Positions 1-8,335 of a DNA stretch of 39,863 nucleotides are shown in pieces. A program made the position numbers and the translations under genes. Numbering within the stretch: the stretch's first letter is position 1; each line of letters begins with the position of its first letter. Location of the stretch: assembly GCA_964650465.1 (NCBI GenBank), contig CAZYTA010000022.1, forward strand, positions 1 to 39,863, read 5' to 3'. A model generated the notes under the pieces. That model was not told the origin of the DNA, made no database searches, and saw only the letters and a list, made by a program, of their open reading frames with translations. Source of the stretch: RGIG6353 sp964650465. Lineage in GTDB: Bacteria; Bacillota; Clostridia; Oscillospirales; SIG627.

Positions 1-475
1 GAGCTTTTACACCGTCGCTTTCGAGGATATCAGGATAAATAGTTCCCTGTGCAAGAAATGACTCACCATTGAGTTTGCGTGCCTCTTCTTCAAAAACTCT
101 GACAAATTCTTCACCGATAATTTTTCTCTTAGTTTCGGGAGCGTCAACTCCTTCAAGTTTGTCAAGAAAGCGGTCTGTTGCATCTATATATACAAGATTG
201 GCATCAAGTCCGTTTTTAAAAATTTCTATAACCTGCTCGCTTTCACCCTTCCTCATAAGACCATGATTAACATGAACGCAGACAAGCTGCTTTCCGATAG
301 CCTTGATTAAAAGAGCGGCAACAACCGAGCTGTCAACACCGCCCGAAAGAGCGAGCAGTACCTTCTTGTCCCCTACCTGTGCACGAACTTCCTTTATCTG
401 CTCATCTATAAAAGCAGCGGCAAGTTCGGGAGTTGTAATTCTTTCCATAGTATCGGGTCTGATATTTGTATTCAT
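1..475 (-). CDS. guaA: GMP synthase ATP-pyrophosphatase subunit (partial; runs off the left edge)
   Basis: The first 158 codons are in the window. The product would adenylate XMP and aminate it to GMP. The P-loop SGGVDSS lies near residue 45, followed by the family's VNHGLMRKGE and AQGTIYPD segments, so the GuaA ATP-PPase assignment is firm. Translation starts at an ATG directly behind GGGGGA, and a consensus promoter sits just upstream. The usual N-terminal glutamine amidotransferase domain (about 190 residues) is therefore absent, and the protein begins almost at the PP-ATPase domain, as in two-subunit GMP synthases. Ammonia would have to come from a separate amidotransferase subunit or from free ammonium. 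The C-terminal dimerisation domain cannot be seen. Confidence 0.9.
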   Translation of the reverse strand, partial: MNTNIRPDTMERITTPELAAAFIDEQIKEVRAQVGDKKVLLALSGGVDSSVVAALLIKAIGKQLVCVHVNHGLMRKGESEQVIEIFKNGLDANLVYIDATDRFLDKLEGVDAPETKRKIIGEEFVRVFEEEARKLNGESFLAQGTIYPDILESDGVKA

Positions 476-509
476 ATAAAAATCCCCCACATTAAAAATT
501 TATGTGTAT

Positions 510-538
510 ATTATAATAAAGAGAAAGAAAAATGTCAA
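510..538 (-). promoter_or_regulatory. Sigma-A promoter of guaA
   Basis: On the minus strand, TTGACA (538-533) and TATAAT (515-510) are exactly 17 bp apart. The leader to the guaA ATG is about 25-30 nt, too short for a purine riboswitch. Confidence 0.85.
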
Positions 539-627
539 TTATTTTTTTGCAAAAAGTATTTGATGCATAGCCTCGATTATGATTTTTTGCCAAAGAATGT
601 CATTTTTTTGCTTTTTTATTAAAAGTA

Positions 628-656
628 TTGACATAAAGGATTTAAAACACTATAAT
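628..656 (+). promoter_or_regulatory. Consensus sigma-A promoter of the TIM-barrel isomerase gene
   Basis: A perfect TTGACA (628-633), a 17-bp spacer and a perfect TATAAT (651-656). It lies inside the longer open frame that begins at 579, which rules out that upstream start and fixes the gene start at 690. Confidence 0.9.
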
Positions 657-689
657 TATTTTAACAAATTTATTCGGAGGTACAAAACA

Positions 690-1541
690 ATGTACAATTT
701 TCCCATTGGTGTAATGCTTAATTCCTTCAGGCTCCCTTTTGACGAGGCTCTTGACAAAGCCGTTGAGGTTGGAGCTAAAGGACTTCAAATCTATGCTACA
801 TACGGTGATATGGCTCCCGAGAACCTCTCAACAGAAAAGAGGCGCGAAGTACTTGACAAGATTAAGTCACGCGGACTCGTTATCTCCGCTCTTTGCGGTG
901 ATTTTGGACATGGCTTCGGAACTGCAGAAAAGAACCCCGAACTCATTGAAAAATCTAAAAGAGTTCTTGACCTTGCTGTAGAACTTGAAACAGATGTTGT
1001 AACTACTCACATCGGCGTTGTTCCTACAGATATCAACAATCCCAGATACGAAATTATGCAAAAGGCTTGTGCTGAACTTGCAAATTATGCTGATACAATG
1101 AACGCACACTTTGCTATTGAGACAGGTCCCGAAACATCTGCTGTACTCAAAGCATTCCTTGATTCACTTAACTCTACAGGCGTAGCCGTTAACCTTGACC
1201 CTGCTAACCTTGTAATGGTTACTGGTGATGATCCTGTTGTTGCAGTTCACAATCTTAAGAAATACATTGTTCATACACACGCAAAAGACGGCGTCAAGCT
1301 TTGTGATCGTGACCCTGAGATTGTTTACGGAATCAGAAGAGCCGAAGAAGAGTTCAGCGGACAGGCATTTAAGGAAGTTCCTCTCGGAACAGGCAGTGTT
1401 GATTTCCCTGCTTATCTTAAAGCTCTCGAAGAAGTTGGATATAAAGGTTATCTTACCATTGAGCGCGAAGTCGGCGATGATCCCGCTAAGGATATTATAA
1501 CTGCAGTTAATTTCCTTAAAAACACTATCGCAAACAACTGA
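690..1541 (+). CDS. Sugar phosphate isomerase/epimerase family TIM-barrel protein
   Basis: A 283-residue protein of the xylose-isomerase-like TIM-barrel superfamily (AP endonuclease 2 fold). Members interconvert keto sugars, inositols or related polyols. Visible putative metal-site residues are Glu in IETGPE, Asp in NLDPANL, the two His in HTHAKD and Glu in TIEREVG near the C terminus. The start is the ATG behind CGGAGG (675-680), because a perfect promoter lies between this ATG and the in-frame codon at 579. It is monocistronic, with its own promoter and terminator. There is no signal peptide, so it is cytoplasmic. The substrate cannot be read from sequence. Strong signals and codons rich in frequent synonyms suggest good expression. 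Confidence 0.85.
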   Translation: MYNFPIGVMLNSFRLPFDEALDKAVEVGAKGLQIYATYGDMAPENLSTEKRREVLDKIKSRGLVISALCGDFGHGFGTAEKNPELIEKSKRVLDLAVELETDVVTTHIGVVPTDINNPRYEIMQKACAELANYADTMNAHFAIETGPETSAVLKAFLDSLNSTGVAVNLDPANLVMVTGDDPVVAVHNLKKYIVHTHAKDGVKLCDRDPEIVYGIRRAEEEFSGQAFKEVPLGTGSVDFPAYLKALEEVGYKGYLTIEREVGDDPAKDIITAVNFLKNTIANN

Positions 1542-1562
1542 ATATAACAGAAAATCATTTAC

Positions 1563-1606
1563 AAAGACTGTGTTCTTTTCCGGAACATAGTCTTTGCATT
1601 TTATTA
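1563..1606 (+). terminator. Rho-independent terminator after the isomerase gene
   Basis: A 13-bp stem (1563-1575 with 1582-1594, one G-U pair), a 6-nt loop and a downstream T-rich stretch. Confidence 0.7.
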
Positions 1607-1670
1607 TAAGGAAATTGCTCGAAAACAACCTCGCCGCTTTACATTGTTGGTCTGATTGCAAGGCGAAGAT

Positions 1671-1714
1671 AGGCGAGAATTGCCAGTGGCGACTTGTTGC
1701 TTTTTTATGCACAA
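1671..1714 (+). repeat. Dispersed intergenic repeat, copy 1
   Basis: This 44-bp segment aligns without gaps to 33384-33427 at 35 of 44 positions, including an identical GCTTTTTTATG block. Both copies lie between genes, just upstream of a promoter. The surrounding 1598-1720 shows no gene. The repeat translates into meaningless peptides. Confidence 0.6.
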
Positions 1715-1725
1715 TAAACTCATTA

Positions 1726-1754
1726 TTGCAATTGCTGCATTTTTGTGATATGAT
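1726..1754 (+). promoter_or_regulatory. Promoter of trkA-trkH
   Basis: TTGCAA (1726-1731), a 17-bp spacer and TATGAT (1749-1754). AAAGG at 1778-1782 then lies 8 nt before the trkA ATG. Confidence 0.7.
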
Positions 1755-1790
1755 AATATTCACTAAATAAAAAATGTAAAGGCTGAATCT

Positions 1791-3146
1791 ATGAAAATTA
1801 TCATATTCGGATGCGGAAAAATCGGTACAACCATTATTTCCGCACTTTCAAACGAGGGACACGATATAGTAGCAATAGACAGAAACAGCGAAACTGTAGA
1901 GGAGATATCCAACATATACGATGTTATGGGATTGTGCGGCAACGGTGTAGACTGTGCCGTTATGACTGAAGCAGGAGTTGACACCACAGACTTATTCATA
2001 GCTGTGACAGGCTCCGATGAACTAAATATGCTCAGTTGTTTTCTGGCAAAAAAGTTAGGAGCCAAACACACTGTTGCGAGAATCAGAACTCCTGAATACA
2101 ACGACGAGGATCTGGGATTTCTAAAGCATCAGCTCAATTTGTCGGCTACATTAAACCCGGAACTGCTTGCGGCACAAGAGATATTTGATGTGCTACACTT
2201 TCCTTTTGCAGTAAAGGTAGAAACCTTTTCAAACAGGAGTCTCAAAATAATAGACATAATCATCAAAGAGAACTCTCCGTTTGCAAATCTTTCACTTTCG
2301 CAATTACGACAAAAGATACCTGCGAGTTTTCTTATTTGCCACGTAGAAAGAAATGAAGAAATATTTATTCCTGACGGTAATTTTGTTTTGAAAATCGGTG
2401 ATAAGATAGGAATTACCGCAACAGATGCAGAGCTTATGAAGCTTGTGAAACTGACGGGAGTGTCCCAGAAACCAATAAAAACAGTAATGATACTCGGTGC
2501 CGGAAAGATGGCATATTATCTTTCAAAACTTCTTGTAAGAAGCGGAGTAAAGGTTAAAATAATTGACAAAGATAAAAAACGGTGTATTGAATTTTCAAAT
2601 CTCATCCCTGAGGCAACTATGATCTGCGGAGATGGCATGAGTAAGGAAGTGTTATTTGAGGAAGGGCTTGAATCAACAGATGCATTCATTGCCCTGACAG
2701 GCAACGATGAGCAAAACATTCTCATTTCGTTCACCGCTGTCAACAATGTCCCTACAGTAATTGCTAAGGTAAATCATCACGCACTTGCAACTACCGCAGA
2801 AAAATTGGGGCTGGATCGCGTAATTTCATCTAAGGGTGCTGTCTCTAATTTAATATCAAGGTATGTGCGCGCCTTGGAAAATTCAGTCGGCAGTAATGTT
2901 GAAAAATTGTATAAGGTCATGGAAGGAAAAGCTGAAGTATTGGAATTCAATGTACTTTCAGACTTTGAGTATGTCAATATACCATTAAGGGAAATGACGC
3001 TGAAAAAGAACATTCTTATTGCCGGTATAATAAGAAAAAGAAAATCAATCATCCCCTCGGGTGCAGATATAATCATGCCAGGTGACCGTGTAATTGTCGT
3101 TGCTTCTGGACATATGCTGGGAGATTTGACTGATATTATTGAATAA
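1791..3146 (+). CDS. trkA: Trk system potassium transporter regulatory subunit TrkA
   Basis: A 451-residue peripheral protein that forms the nucleotide-binding ring under the TrkH channel and gates potassium uptake. It has two tandem RCK units, the full-length arrangement. Each starts with a Rossmann GxGxxG-type fingerprint (FGCGKIG near residue 5, LGAGKMA near residue 232) and ends with a TrkA-C domain (about 140-225 and 365-451). The acidic residue after the second strand (AIDRN, IIDKD) indicates NAD(H) or ATP binding. trkH follows 11 bp downstream, so the two are co-transcribed and assemble together. Confidence 0.95.
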   Translation: MKIIIFGCGKIGTTIISALSNEGHDIVAIDRNSETVEEISNIYDVMGLCGNGVDCAVMTEAGVDTTDLFIAVTGSDELNMLSCFLAKKLGAKHTVARIRTPEYNDEDLGFLKHQLNLSATLNPELLAAQEIFDVLHFPFAVKVETFSNRSLKIIDIIIKENSPFANLSLSQLRQKIPASFLICHVERNEEIFIPDGNFVLKIGDKIGITATDAELMKLVKLTGVSQKPIKTVMILGAGKMAYYLSKLLVRSGVKVKIIDKDKKRCIEFSNLIPEATMICGDGMSKEVLFEEGLESTDAFIALTGNDEQNILISFTAVNNVPTVIAKVNHHALATTAEKLGLDRVISSKGAVSNLISRYVRALENSVGSNVEKLYKVMEGKAEVLEFNVLSDFEYVNIPLREMTLKKNILIAGIIRKRKSIIPSGADIIMPGDRVIVVASGHMLGDLTDIIE

Positions 3147-3157
3147 GGTAAATTTTA

Positions 3158-4600
3158 ATGAATAAAAAACTTGTATTTAATGTGACCGGAAAATTGCTTC
3201 AGGCTGTTGCGCTTATACTTTTAGTTCCAATGGCAGTCTGTCTTATATACAAAGAACGGGCTTTTTGGGCTTTCGGTATAACAGCGGTCATTTCTTTTGC
3301 CATTGGCTTTATTCTTACTGCTGCAACACGACGTTTCAGCAAGGTGATATATGCAAAAGAAGGCTTTACTATCGTTGCTCTTGCATGGGTATCAGTGTCT
3401 CTTATCGGCGCTCTTCCCTTCTATATAAGCGGAGAAGTCAGCAGCTATATTGATGCATTTTTTGAGACTGTAAGCGGCTACACAACAACAGGAGCATCTG
3501 TCTTGCGGGATGTTGAAGCACTAAGTCATGGTATGCTTTTTTGGAGAAGCTTTAATCATTGGATAGGCGGTATGGGTGTTCTCGTTTTTATGCTCGCTTT
3601 CGTTTCAAGCATAACAGACCGTTCTATACACATTCTCCGTGCCGAAATGCCCGGTCCGATTGTCGGAAAATTAACACCGCGCTCAAAAGATACATCGAAG
3701 GTTTTATATATAATTTACATAGTTCTGACTCTTATACAGACTGTTCTGCTTTGGTGCGGTGATATGGATCTGTTCGACAGTATCGTACACGCTTTGGGCA
3801 CGGCAGGTACAGGAGGCTTCGGAATCAAGTCAGACAGTCTTGCAGGATACTCAGCATATTCCCAATGGATAATTACAATTTTCATGTTTATATTCGGTAT
3901 TAATTTCAATGTATTTTATCTGCTTATATTGAAAAGATTCAAAGCAGCATTGAGAAGTACGGAACTGAGAGTATATGCAATGATAACAGTTATTGCAACT
4001 GTGCTTATAGCATTAAATATTAATTCCATGTGCAACTCTGTACCTGAAGCCGTAAGAGCAGCTGTTTTTCAGGTAGTCTCTGTAATCACTACAACAGGTT
4101 TTGCATCAGCCGATTTCAATCTTTGGCCGTCAATGTCAAAAGCTGTGTTGCTGGTTCTTATGTTTATCGGCGCTTGTGCAGGCTCTACTGCAGGCGGATT
4201 AAAAATATCCCGTGTGATAATCATTTTCAAAATGATATCAAAAGAAATCAGAAAAATGATTCATCCGCGTTCTGTTGCATCAGTAAAATTTGAAGACAAA
4301 GAGGTAGATGAAAATACTCAACACAGTGTGACAGTTTACTTTGCACTATACTTTGTTTGCATAATTGCAGTATTTCTCGTTTTATCATTCGAACCTTTTG
4401 ATATAGAAACAAATTTCAGCGCGGCAGTTTCGTGTTTTAACAACATAGGTCCCGGACTCGCACATGTGGGACCTATGGGCAGTTATGCGGATTATTCTCC
4501 GCTTTCAAAACTTGTTCTATCATTTGCAATGCTTCTTGGCAGACTTGAAATATATCCTTTGCTGATTTCGCTTATACCGTCAACCTGGAAGAAAAAGTAG
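3158..4600 (+). CDS. trkH: Trk system potassium uptake channel subunit TrkH
   Basis: A 480-residue integral membrane protein of the TrkH/KtrB superfamily, the potassium-conducing pore of Trk. Several hydrophobic helices are visible. Selectivity-filter-like loops include SGYTTTGASV (about 108-117), GTAGTGGFG (about 213-221), TTTGFASAD (about 308-316) and CFNNIGPG near residue 428, one per pore repeat. GACAGSTAGGLK (about 338-349) matches the intramembrane gating loop of TrkH. The ribosome site before the ATG is weak, so translation may be coupled to trkA. A strong terminator follows directly. Confidence 0.94.
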   Translation: MNKKLVFNVTGKLLQAVALILLVPMAVCLIYKERAFWAFGITAVISFAIGFILTAATRRFSKVIYAKEGFTIVALAWVSVSLIGALPFYISGEVSSYIDAFFETVSGYTTTGASVLRDVEALSHGMLFWRSFNHWIGGMGVLVFMLAFVSSITDRSIHILRAEMPGPIVGKLTPRSKDTSKVLYIIYIVLTLIQTVLLWCGDMDLFDSIVHALGTAGTGGFGIKSDSLAGYSAYSQWIITIFMFIFGINFNVFYLLILKRFKAALRSTELRVYAMITVIATVLIALNINSMCNSVPEAVRAAVFQVVSVITTTGFASADFNLWPSMSKAVLLVLMFIGACAGSTAGGLKISRVIIIFKMISKEIRKMIHPRSVASVKFEDKEVDENTQHSVTVYFALYFVCIIAVFLVLSFEPFDIETNFSAAVSCFNNIGPGLAHVGPMGSYADYSPLSKLVLSFAMLLGRLEIYPLLISLIPSTWKKK

Positions 4601-4643
4601 ATATGTGTCTGTGCCGTTTTGATGCACAGACACATATTTTTTG
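4601..4643 (+). terminator. Terminator of the trkAH operon
   Basis: A perfect 14-bp stem (4601-4614 with 4624-4637), a 9-nt loop and a T tract. It starts right after the trkH stop codon. Confidence 0.85.
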
Positions 4644-4680
4644 TCAATAGCATAAAATAAAGCGAAAGGTTGTGATAATT

Positions 4681-5076
4681 ATGATAAGAAAAGTAAGCTT
4701 CAGAACAAACGCTCAGCTTCCGTCATACACCTCGCAGGCAACGGTTGTAAATATTGATGATGAAGCAGACAAAAACCGAGAATACAGAAGCATTTTATGG
4801 ACAGGTAACCATTTACAGGTTACATTGATGAGCATTCCGACAGGAAGCGAAATCGGTGCTGAAATGCACAGCGAAAACGATCAGTTTATAAAAATCGAAT
4901 CAGGAAGAGCTAGAGTACTCTTCGGTACAAGTAACACAGATTTTAATTACGAAAGAATAATAGATGACGAATATGCAATAATTATCCCTGCAGGAACATG
5001 GCACAACGTTGTGAACATCGGCAACGAACCCTTAAAGCTGTTTTCGATTTATGCTCCTCCGATACATAAAAGTTAA
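4681..5076 (+). CDS. Small cupin-domain protein
   Basis: A 131-residue single-domain cupin. Motif 1 is represented by the segment around AEMHSENDQFIKIESGRARV (about 59-78) and motif 2 by PAGTWHNVVNIGNEPLKL (about 104-121), giving His and Glu ligands for a metal. Such stand-alone cupins include sugar isomerases, dioxygenases and sugar- or polyketide-binding proteins. No specific reaction can be assigned. I chose the ATG at 4681 over the in-frame GTG at 4672, because GAAAGG (4664-4669) is 2 nt from the GTG but 11 nt from the ATG. It lies between the trk terminator and the alpha-galactosidase promoter and is probably monocistronic. Confidence 0.8.
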   Translation: MIRKVSFRTNAQLPSYTSQATVVNIDDEADKNREYRSILWTGNHLQVTLMSIPTGSEIGAEMHSENDQFIKIESGRARVLFGTSNTDFNYERIIDDEYAIIIPAGTWHNVVNIGNEPLKLFSIYAPPIHKS

Positions 5077-5083
5077 ATAGTAC

Positions 5084-5111
5084 TTGCTTTTGGAAATATT
5101 TTTGATATAAT
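5084..5111 (+). promoter_or_regulatory. Promoter of the alpha-galactosidase gene
   Basis: TTGCTT (5084-5089), a 16-bp spacer and TATAAT (5106-5111). GAAAGGA follows before the ATG at 5144. Confidence 0.7.
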
Positions 5112-5143
5112 GGATGTGAAATAAAATCGAAAGGAAAAATAAA

Positions 5144-7306
5144 ATGTATATTAGCTACAACTCCGAGAATAGCAGATTTACTCTTGAAACAAAAAATACA
5201 AGATACATATTTGACATAATTCACGGAAAATACCCTATCCACCTGTACTACGGCGAAAAAAATGACAACACAGAATTAAAGTACGAGCCTTTTTTGTACT
5301 CCTTTACTCCTTATTTTGATGAGAGTGAACCTGCATTCAGTCCGGATGTATACCCTGCAGAGTTACCTTGCTTCGGCAGCGGAGATTATCGTACAACATC
5401 AATCAGAATCAAAAATAAAAACGGCGATAGTGTATGTCTTTTTGAGTACTCGGGCTACAAAATTTTCAATGGCCGTATTGAACTCCCGGGGCTTCCCTAT
5501 GCTGAAGCCGATTCTAATACAGAAACCTTGGAATTGCAGCTTATTGACCCAGCTACAAACTGCAAAATAAATCTTTATTATACTGTATTTCCCGAGGAAG
5601 ACGTTATATCCCGTTACATGACAGTAGAAAATGCAACCGGTGGAGACGCAGTCATCGAAAAATGCATGAGCATATCACTTGACATTCCAAGATGCGATTT
5701 TGATATGATAAGCCTTTACGGAGGACATGCGCAGGAAAGAAACTATCAAAGAACGCCTCTTATGCACGGTATCCAGAGCGTATATTCAAGACGCGGTGCA
5801 TCCAGTCCTCATTTTAATCCATTCATTGCTATTTGTGACAGGGATGCAAACGAAACAAGCGGCGAAGTATACGGTTTTAACTTTGTTTTCAGCGGCAACT
5901 TCCTTGATGAAGTAGAGGTTGACCAACAAGCGACCACCAGAGTTCAAATAGGACTCGGTTCTGAAAACTTCTCTTGGCTTCTTCGCAACGGTGAAACATT
6001 TACTTCTCCCGAAGCAGTTATGACATACAGCGCAGCGGGAATAGGTCAAATGAGCCGTAACTTCCATGAATTTACAAGAAATCACATTCTTCCGCCGGAA
6101 CCATTTGATAAGAGACCTGTAGTTCTCAATACTTGGGAAGCTTGCTTCTTCGATATTGACGAAGCTGAAATGATGCGTTTTGCAAAGGCTGCTGCAGAAT
6201 GCGGAACAGACATGCTTGTAATGGACGACGGATGGTTTGGTGCAAGAAACGATGACTATGCCGGTCTTGGCGATTGGTATGTAAATACCAACAAGTTCAA
6301 AAGCGGACTTGCTTCATTCGTTGACAAGGTTAAATCCCACGGAATTAAATTCGGTATCTGGGTTGAACCTGAAATGGTAAATCCCAATTCCGACCTTTAT
6401 CGTGCACATCCCGAATGGTGCTTGCAGGTTAAAGGAAGAAAAAACCTCCTTTCACGTCATCAACTTGTTCTTGATATGGGAAATCCCGCTGTAATTGATT
6501 ACCTTAAGGAAAGCTTCACCAAAACTTTCGACGGCGTTGCTCTTGACTACTTTAAGTGGGACATGAACAGACATATGTCCGAAGTTGGTTCAACCTATCT
6601 TCCCAAAGAAAGACAGGGTGAAACAGCATACAGATATATGCTTGGTGTATATGAGCTTCTGAGCTTCTTTAAAAAGCAATTTCCTAACGCTATGATAGAG
6701 AGTTGCTCGGGCGGCGGCGGAAGATACGATCTGGGTATGATGAAATACGGAACTATGATTTGGACCAGTGACAACACATTTCCTAAAGCAAGAATTAAAA
6801 TTCAGTACTCTTCTCTTCTTGCCTACCCTGCTTCTACAATGAGCTGTCATGTGTCAAATCCGCAAAATGTTTGTGCAAGTCCTGCTGAGCTTAAATTCAG
6901 ATACGAAGTTGCTCTTGGCGGTGCTCTCGGCTACGAAATGCACCTTCCCAATGCATCAAAGGAGATTTGTGACACGGTTAAACAGCAGATAATAAATTAC
7001 AGAGAATATGAAGACCTTATACTTAAAGGCGATTATTACAGTCTTTACAATCCTTTTGAATGCGATATAAGTGCTTATTACTATACCGACAAAAAGCATG
7101 ACAGAATGCTTATGAGCGTTCTTGAGGTACACGGAATGAGAGAGCGCAAGTATAGACTTGCTATTCCTGGAGCCGATCCGAATGCAACATACTACGATAA
7201 AATTGGTGACAAAACCTACACAGGACGCCAGCTTATAACAGGATTTGATTACAGAACTCATGACGAAGACCCCGCATCACAGATGTGGTACTTTATCAAA
7301 CAGTAA
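5144..7306 (+). CDS. Alpha-galactosidase, glycoside hydrolase family 36
   Basis: A 720-residue enzyme of normal GH36 length that removes terminal alpha-linked galactose (raffinose-type sugars or host alpha-Gal glycans). An N-terminal beta-sandwich (about 1-300) precedes the TIM barrel. Signature segments are LVMDDGWFGARND (about 357), GIWVEPEMVNP (about 405), FKWDMNR (about 468-474, with the nucleophile Asp) and SDNT (about 542-545, with the acid/base Asp). The short C-terminal sheet domain is present. There is no signal peptide, so it should act on imported oligosaccharides. It has its own promoter and terminator. The residues after SDNT are FP rather than the DA common in the family, which may affect specificity. 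Confidence 0.95.
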   Translation: MYISYNSENSRFTLETKNTRYIFDIIHGKYPIHLYYGEKNDNTELKYEPFLYSFTPYFDESEPAFSPDVYPAELPCFGSGDYRTTSIRIKNKNGDSVCLFEYSGYKIFNGRIELPGLPYAEADSNTETLELQLIDPATNCKINLYYTVFPEEDVISRYMTVENATGGDAVIEKCMSISLDIPRCDFDMISLYGGHAQERNYQRTPLMHGIQSVYSRRGASSPHFNPFIAICDRDANETSGEVYGFNFVFSGNFLDEVEVDQQATTRVQIGLGSENFSWLLRNGETFTSPEAVMTYSAAGIGQMSRNFHEFTRNHILPPEPFDKRPVVLNTWEACFFDIDEAEMMRFAKAAAECGTDMLVMDDGWFGARNDDYAGLGDWYVNTNKFKSGLASFVDKVKSHGIKFGIWVEPEMVNPNSDLYRAHPEWCLQVKGRKNLLSRHQLVLDMGNPAVIDYLKESFTKTFDGVALDYFKWDMNRHMSEVGSTYLPKERQGETAYRYMLGVYELLSFFKKQFPNAMIESCSGGGGRYDLGMMKYGTMIWTSDNTFPKARIKIQYSSLLAYPASTMSCHVSNPQNVCASPAELKFRYEVALGGALGYEMHLPNASKEICDTVKQQIINYREYEDLILKGDYYSLYNPFECDISAYYYTDKKHDRMLMSVLEVHGMRERKYRLAIPGADPNATYYDKIGDKTYTGRQLITGFDYRTHDEDPASQMWYFIKQ

Positions 7307-7313
7307 ACGTTTT

Positions 7314-7343
7314 AAAACCGACACTTTTTGTGTCGGTTTTTTT
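7314..7343 (+). terminator. Terminator of the alpha-galactosidase gene
   Basis: A perfect 11-bp stem (7314-7324 with 7330-7340), a TTTTT loop and a T tract. Confidence 0.9.
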
Positions 7344-7353
7344 CTGTATTTTA

Positions 7354-7382
7354 TTGACAAAAGTATGTATTTGCTATACAAT
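7354..7382 (+). promoter_or_regulatory. Promoter of the C39-like lipoprotein gene
   Basis: TTGACA (7354-7359), a 17-bp spacer and TACAAT (7377-7382). Transcription would start near 7389, leaving a very short leader. This excludes the in-frame start at 7382. Confidence 0.75.
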
Positions 7383-7402
7383 TGTATTGGGTGATATTAT
7401 TT

Positions 7403-8284
7403 ATGAAAGCGTCTTACATTATCCTTTTGTTATTGCTGACTCTCTCTTTAGTATTTTCGTTTCCGTCCTGCAATTATGACAGAGAAAACAACGAGGTTAA
7501 AACTGTGTCAAGCGAAACCTTGACGTATGAAAATGTGATACAGGCAACACTATCAATCCCCTGTTTTACTGAGAAAATTGATTCTAACAGAGCACTTTCA
7601 GGGAACACCGAAGAAGAACCAATAACGAAAGAAAAATCCCCTTTCAAATCTATGTACAAATACGTATCCGATGACGAAATAATAGCAATGGACACAATCA
7701 TAAAGGATATGAAGTTAATGGGGCAATTCCCTGACTACCCCACAGGATGCGAATCGGTTGCCGCTGTAAATTTGATGAACTACTATGGCATTGATATTTC
7801 TGTAGACGAGTTTATAGATGAACACCTAAAAAAAGACCTTACCTTTTATTACAAAGACGGCAAGTCATACGGTCCGTCTCCTTATGAATATTTCCTTGGT
7901 GACCCCAGAACAGATAAATCTTGGGGGTGTATGTCTCCTGTAATAGTCGAAGCGATGAAAAAAAGCACAGACAGTGCAAAAGGTATTAATAACCGTTCAC
8001 TGGAAGAATTATGCAACGAATATGTTGCCTATGGTAACCCTGTGCTTGTATGGGTAAGCATACATATGCTTGATATCTCTTACACTTCCTCATGGTATCT
8101 GGATGAAGAGACACTTTTCTCTTGGCCAAACAACGAACATTGCATGATTCTGATAGGATATGACGATTGGTATTATTATTTTAATGACCCATATGTACCG
8201 GCAATAGTCAGATATAAAAAAGAATTGGCAGAAGACCGATTCAGTACTCTCGGTAAACAAGCAATTGTTATAGAAAATAAGTGA
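7403..8284 (+). CDS. Putative lipoprotein with a C39-like papain-fold peptidase domain
   Basis: A 293-residue exported protein. A basic-hydrophobic leader (MKAS, then LLLLLTLSLVF) ends in FPSC, an imperfect lipobox, so membrane anchoring is likely but not certain. After a low-complexity linker (about 30-95), a C39_2-type domain shows the catalytic Cys in DYPTGCESVAAVNLM (about 115) and the His in HCMILIGYDDWYYYFNDP (about 251). The same fold serves bacteriocin-leader peptidases and cell-surface cysteine proteases. No transporter or bacteriocin is adjacent. I place the start at the ATG behind GGGTGA, because the promoter overlaps the upstream GTG-type start. The next gene follows after 51 bp without a clear promoter, so the two are probably co-transcribed. 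Confidence 0.75.
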   Translation: MKASYIILLLLLTLSLVFSFPSCNYDRENNEVKTVSSETLTYENVIQATLSIPCFTEKIDSNRALSGNTEEEPITKEKSPFKSMYKYVSDDEIIAMDTIIKDMKLMGQFPDYPTGCESVAAVNLMNYYGIDISVDEFIDEHLKKDLTFYYKDGKSYGPSPYEYFLGDPRTDKSWGCMSPVIVEAMKKSTDSAKGINNRSLEELCNEYVAYGNPVLVWVSIHMLDISYTSSWYLDEETLFSWPNNEHCMILIGYDDWYYYFNDPYVPAIVRYKKELAEDRFSTLGKQAIVIENK

Positions 8285-8335
8285 CAAATAGTTAATAAGG
8301 CTGAAATCAGCCATGAATAAAGAAAGGAAACAATC

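Noticed and set aside
579..689. N-terminal extension of the isomerase gene from 579
   Set aside because: A perfect promoter (628-656) lies inside the extension, and the ATG at 690 has a good ribosome site.
1164..1763. Minus-strand 199-residue frame across the isomerase gene and the repeat
   Set aside because: It is antisense to a clear gene and includes the dispersed repeat and a terminator. No ribosome site or protein-like pattern supports it.
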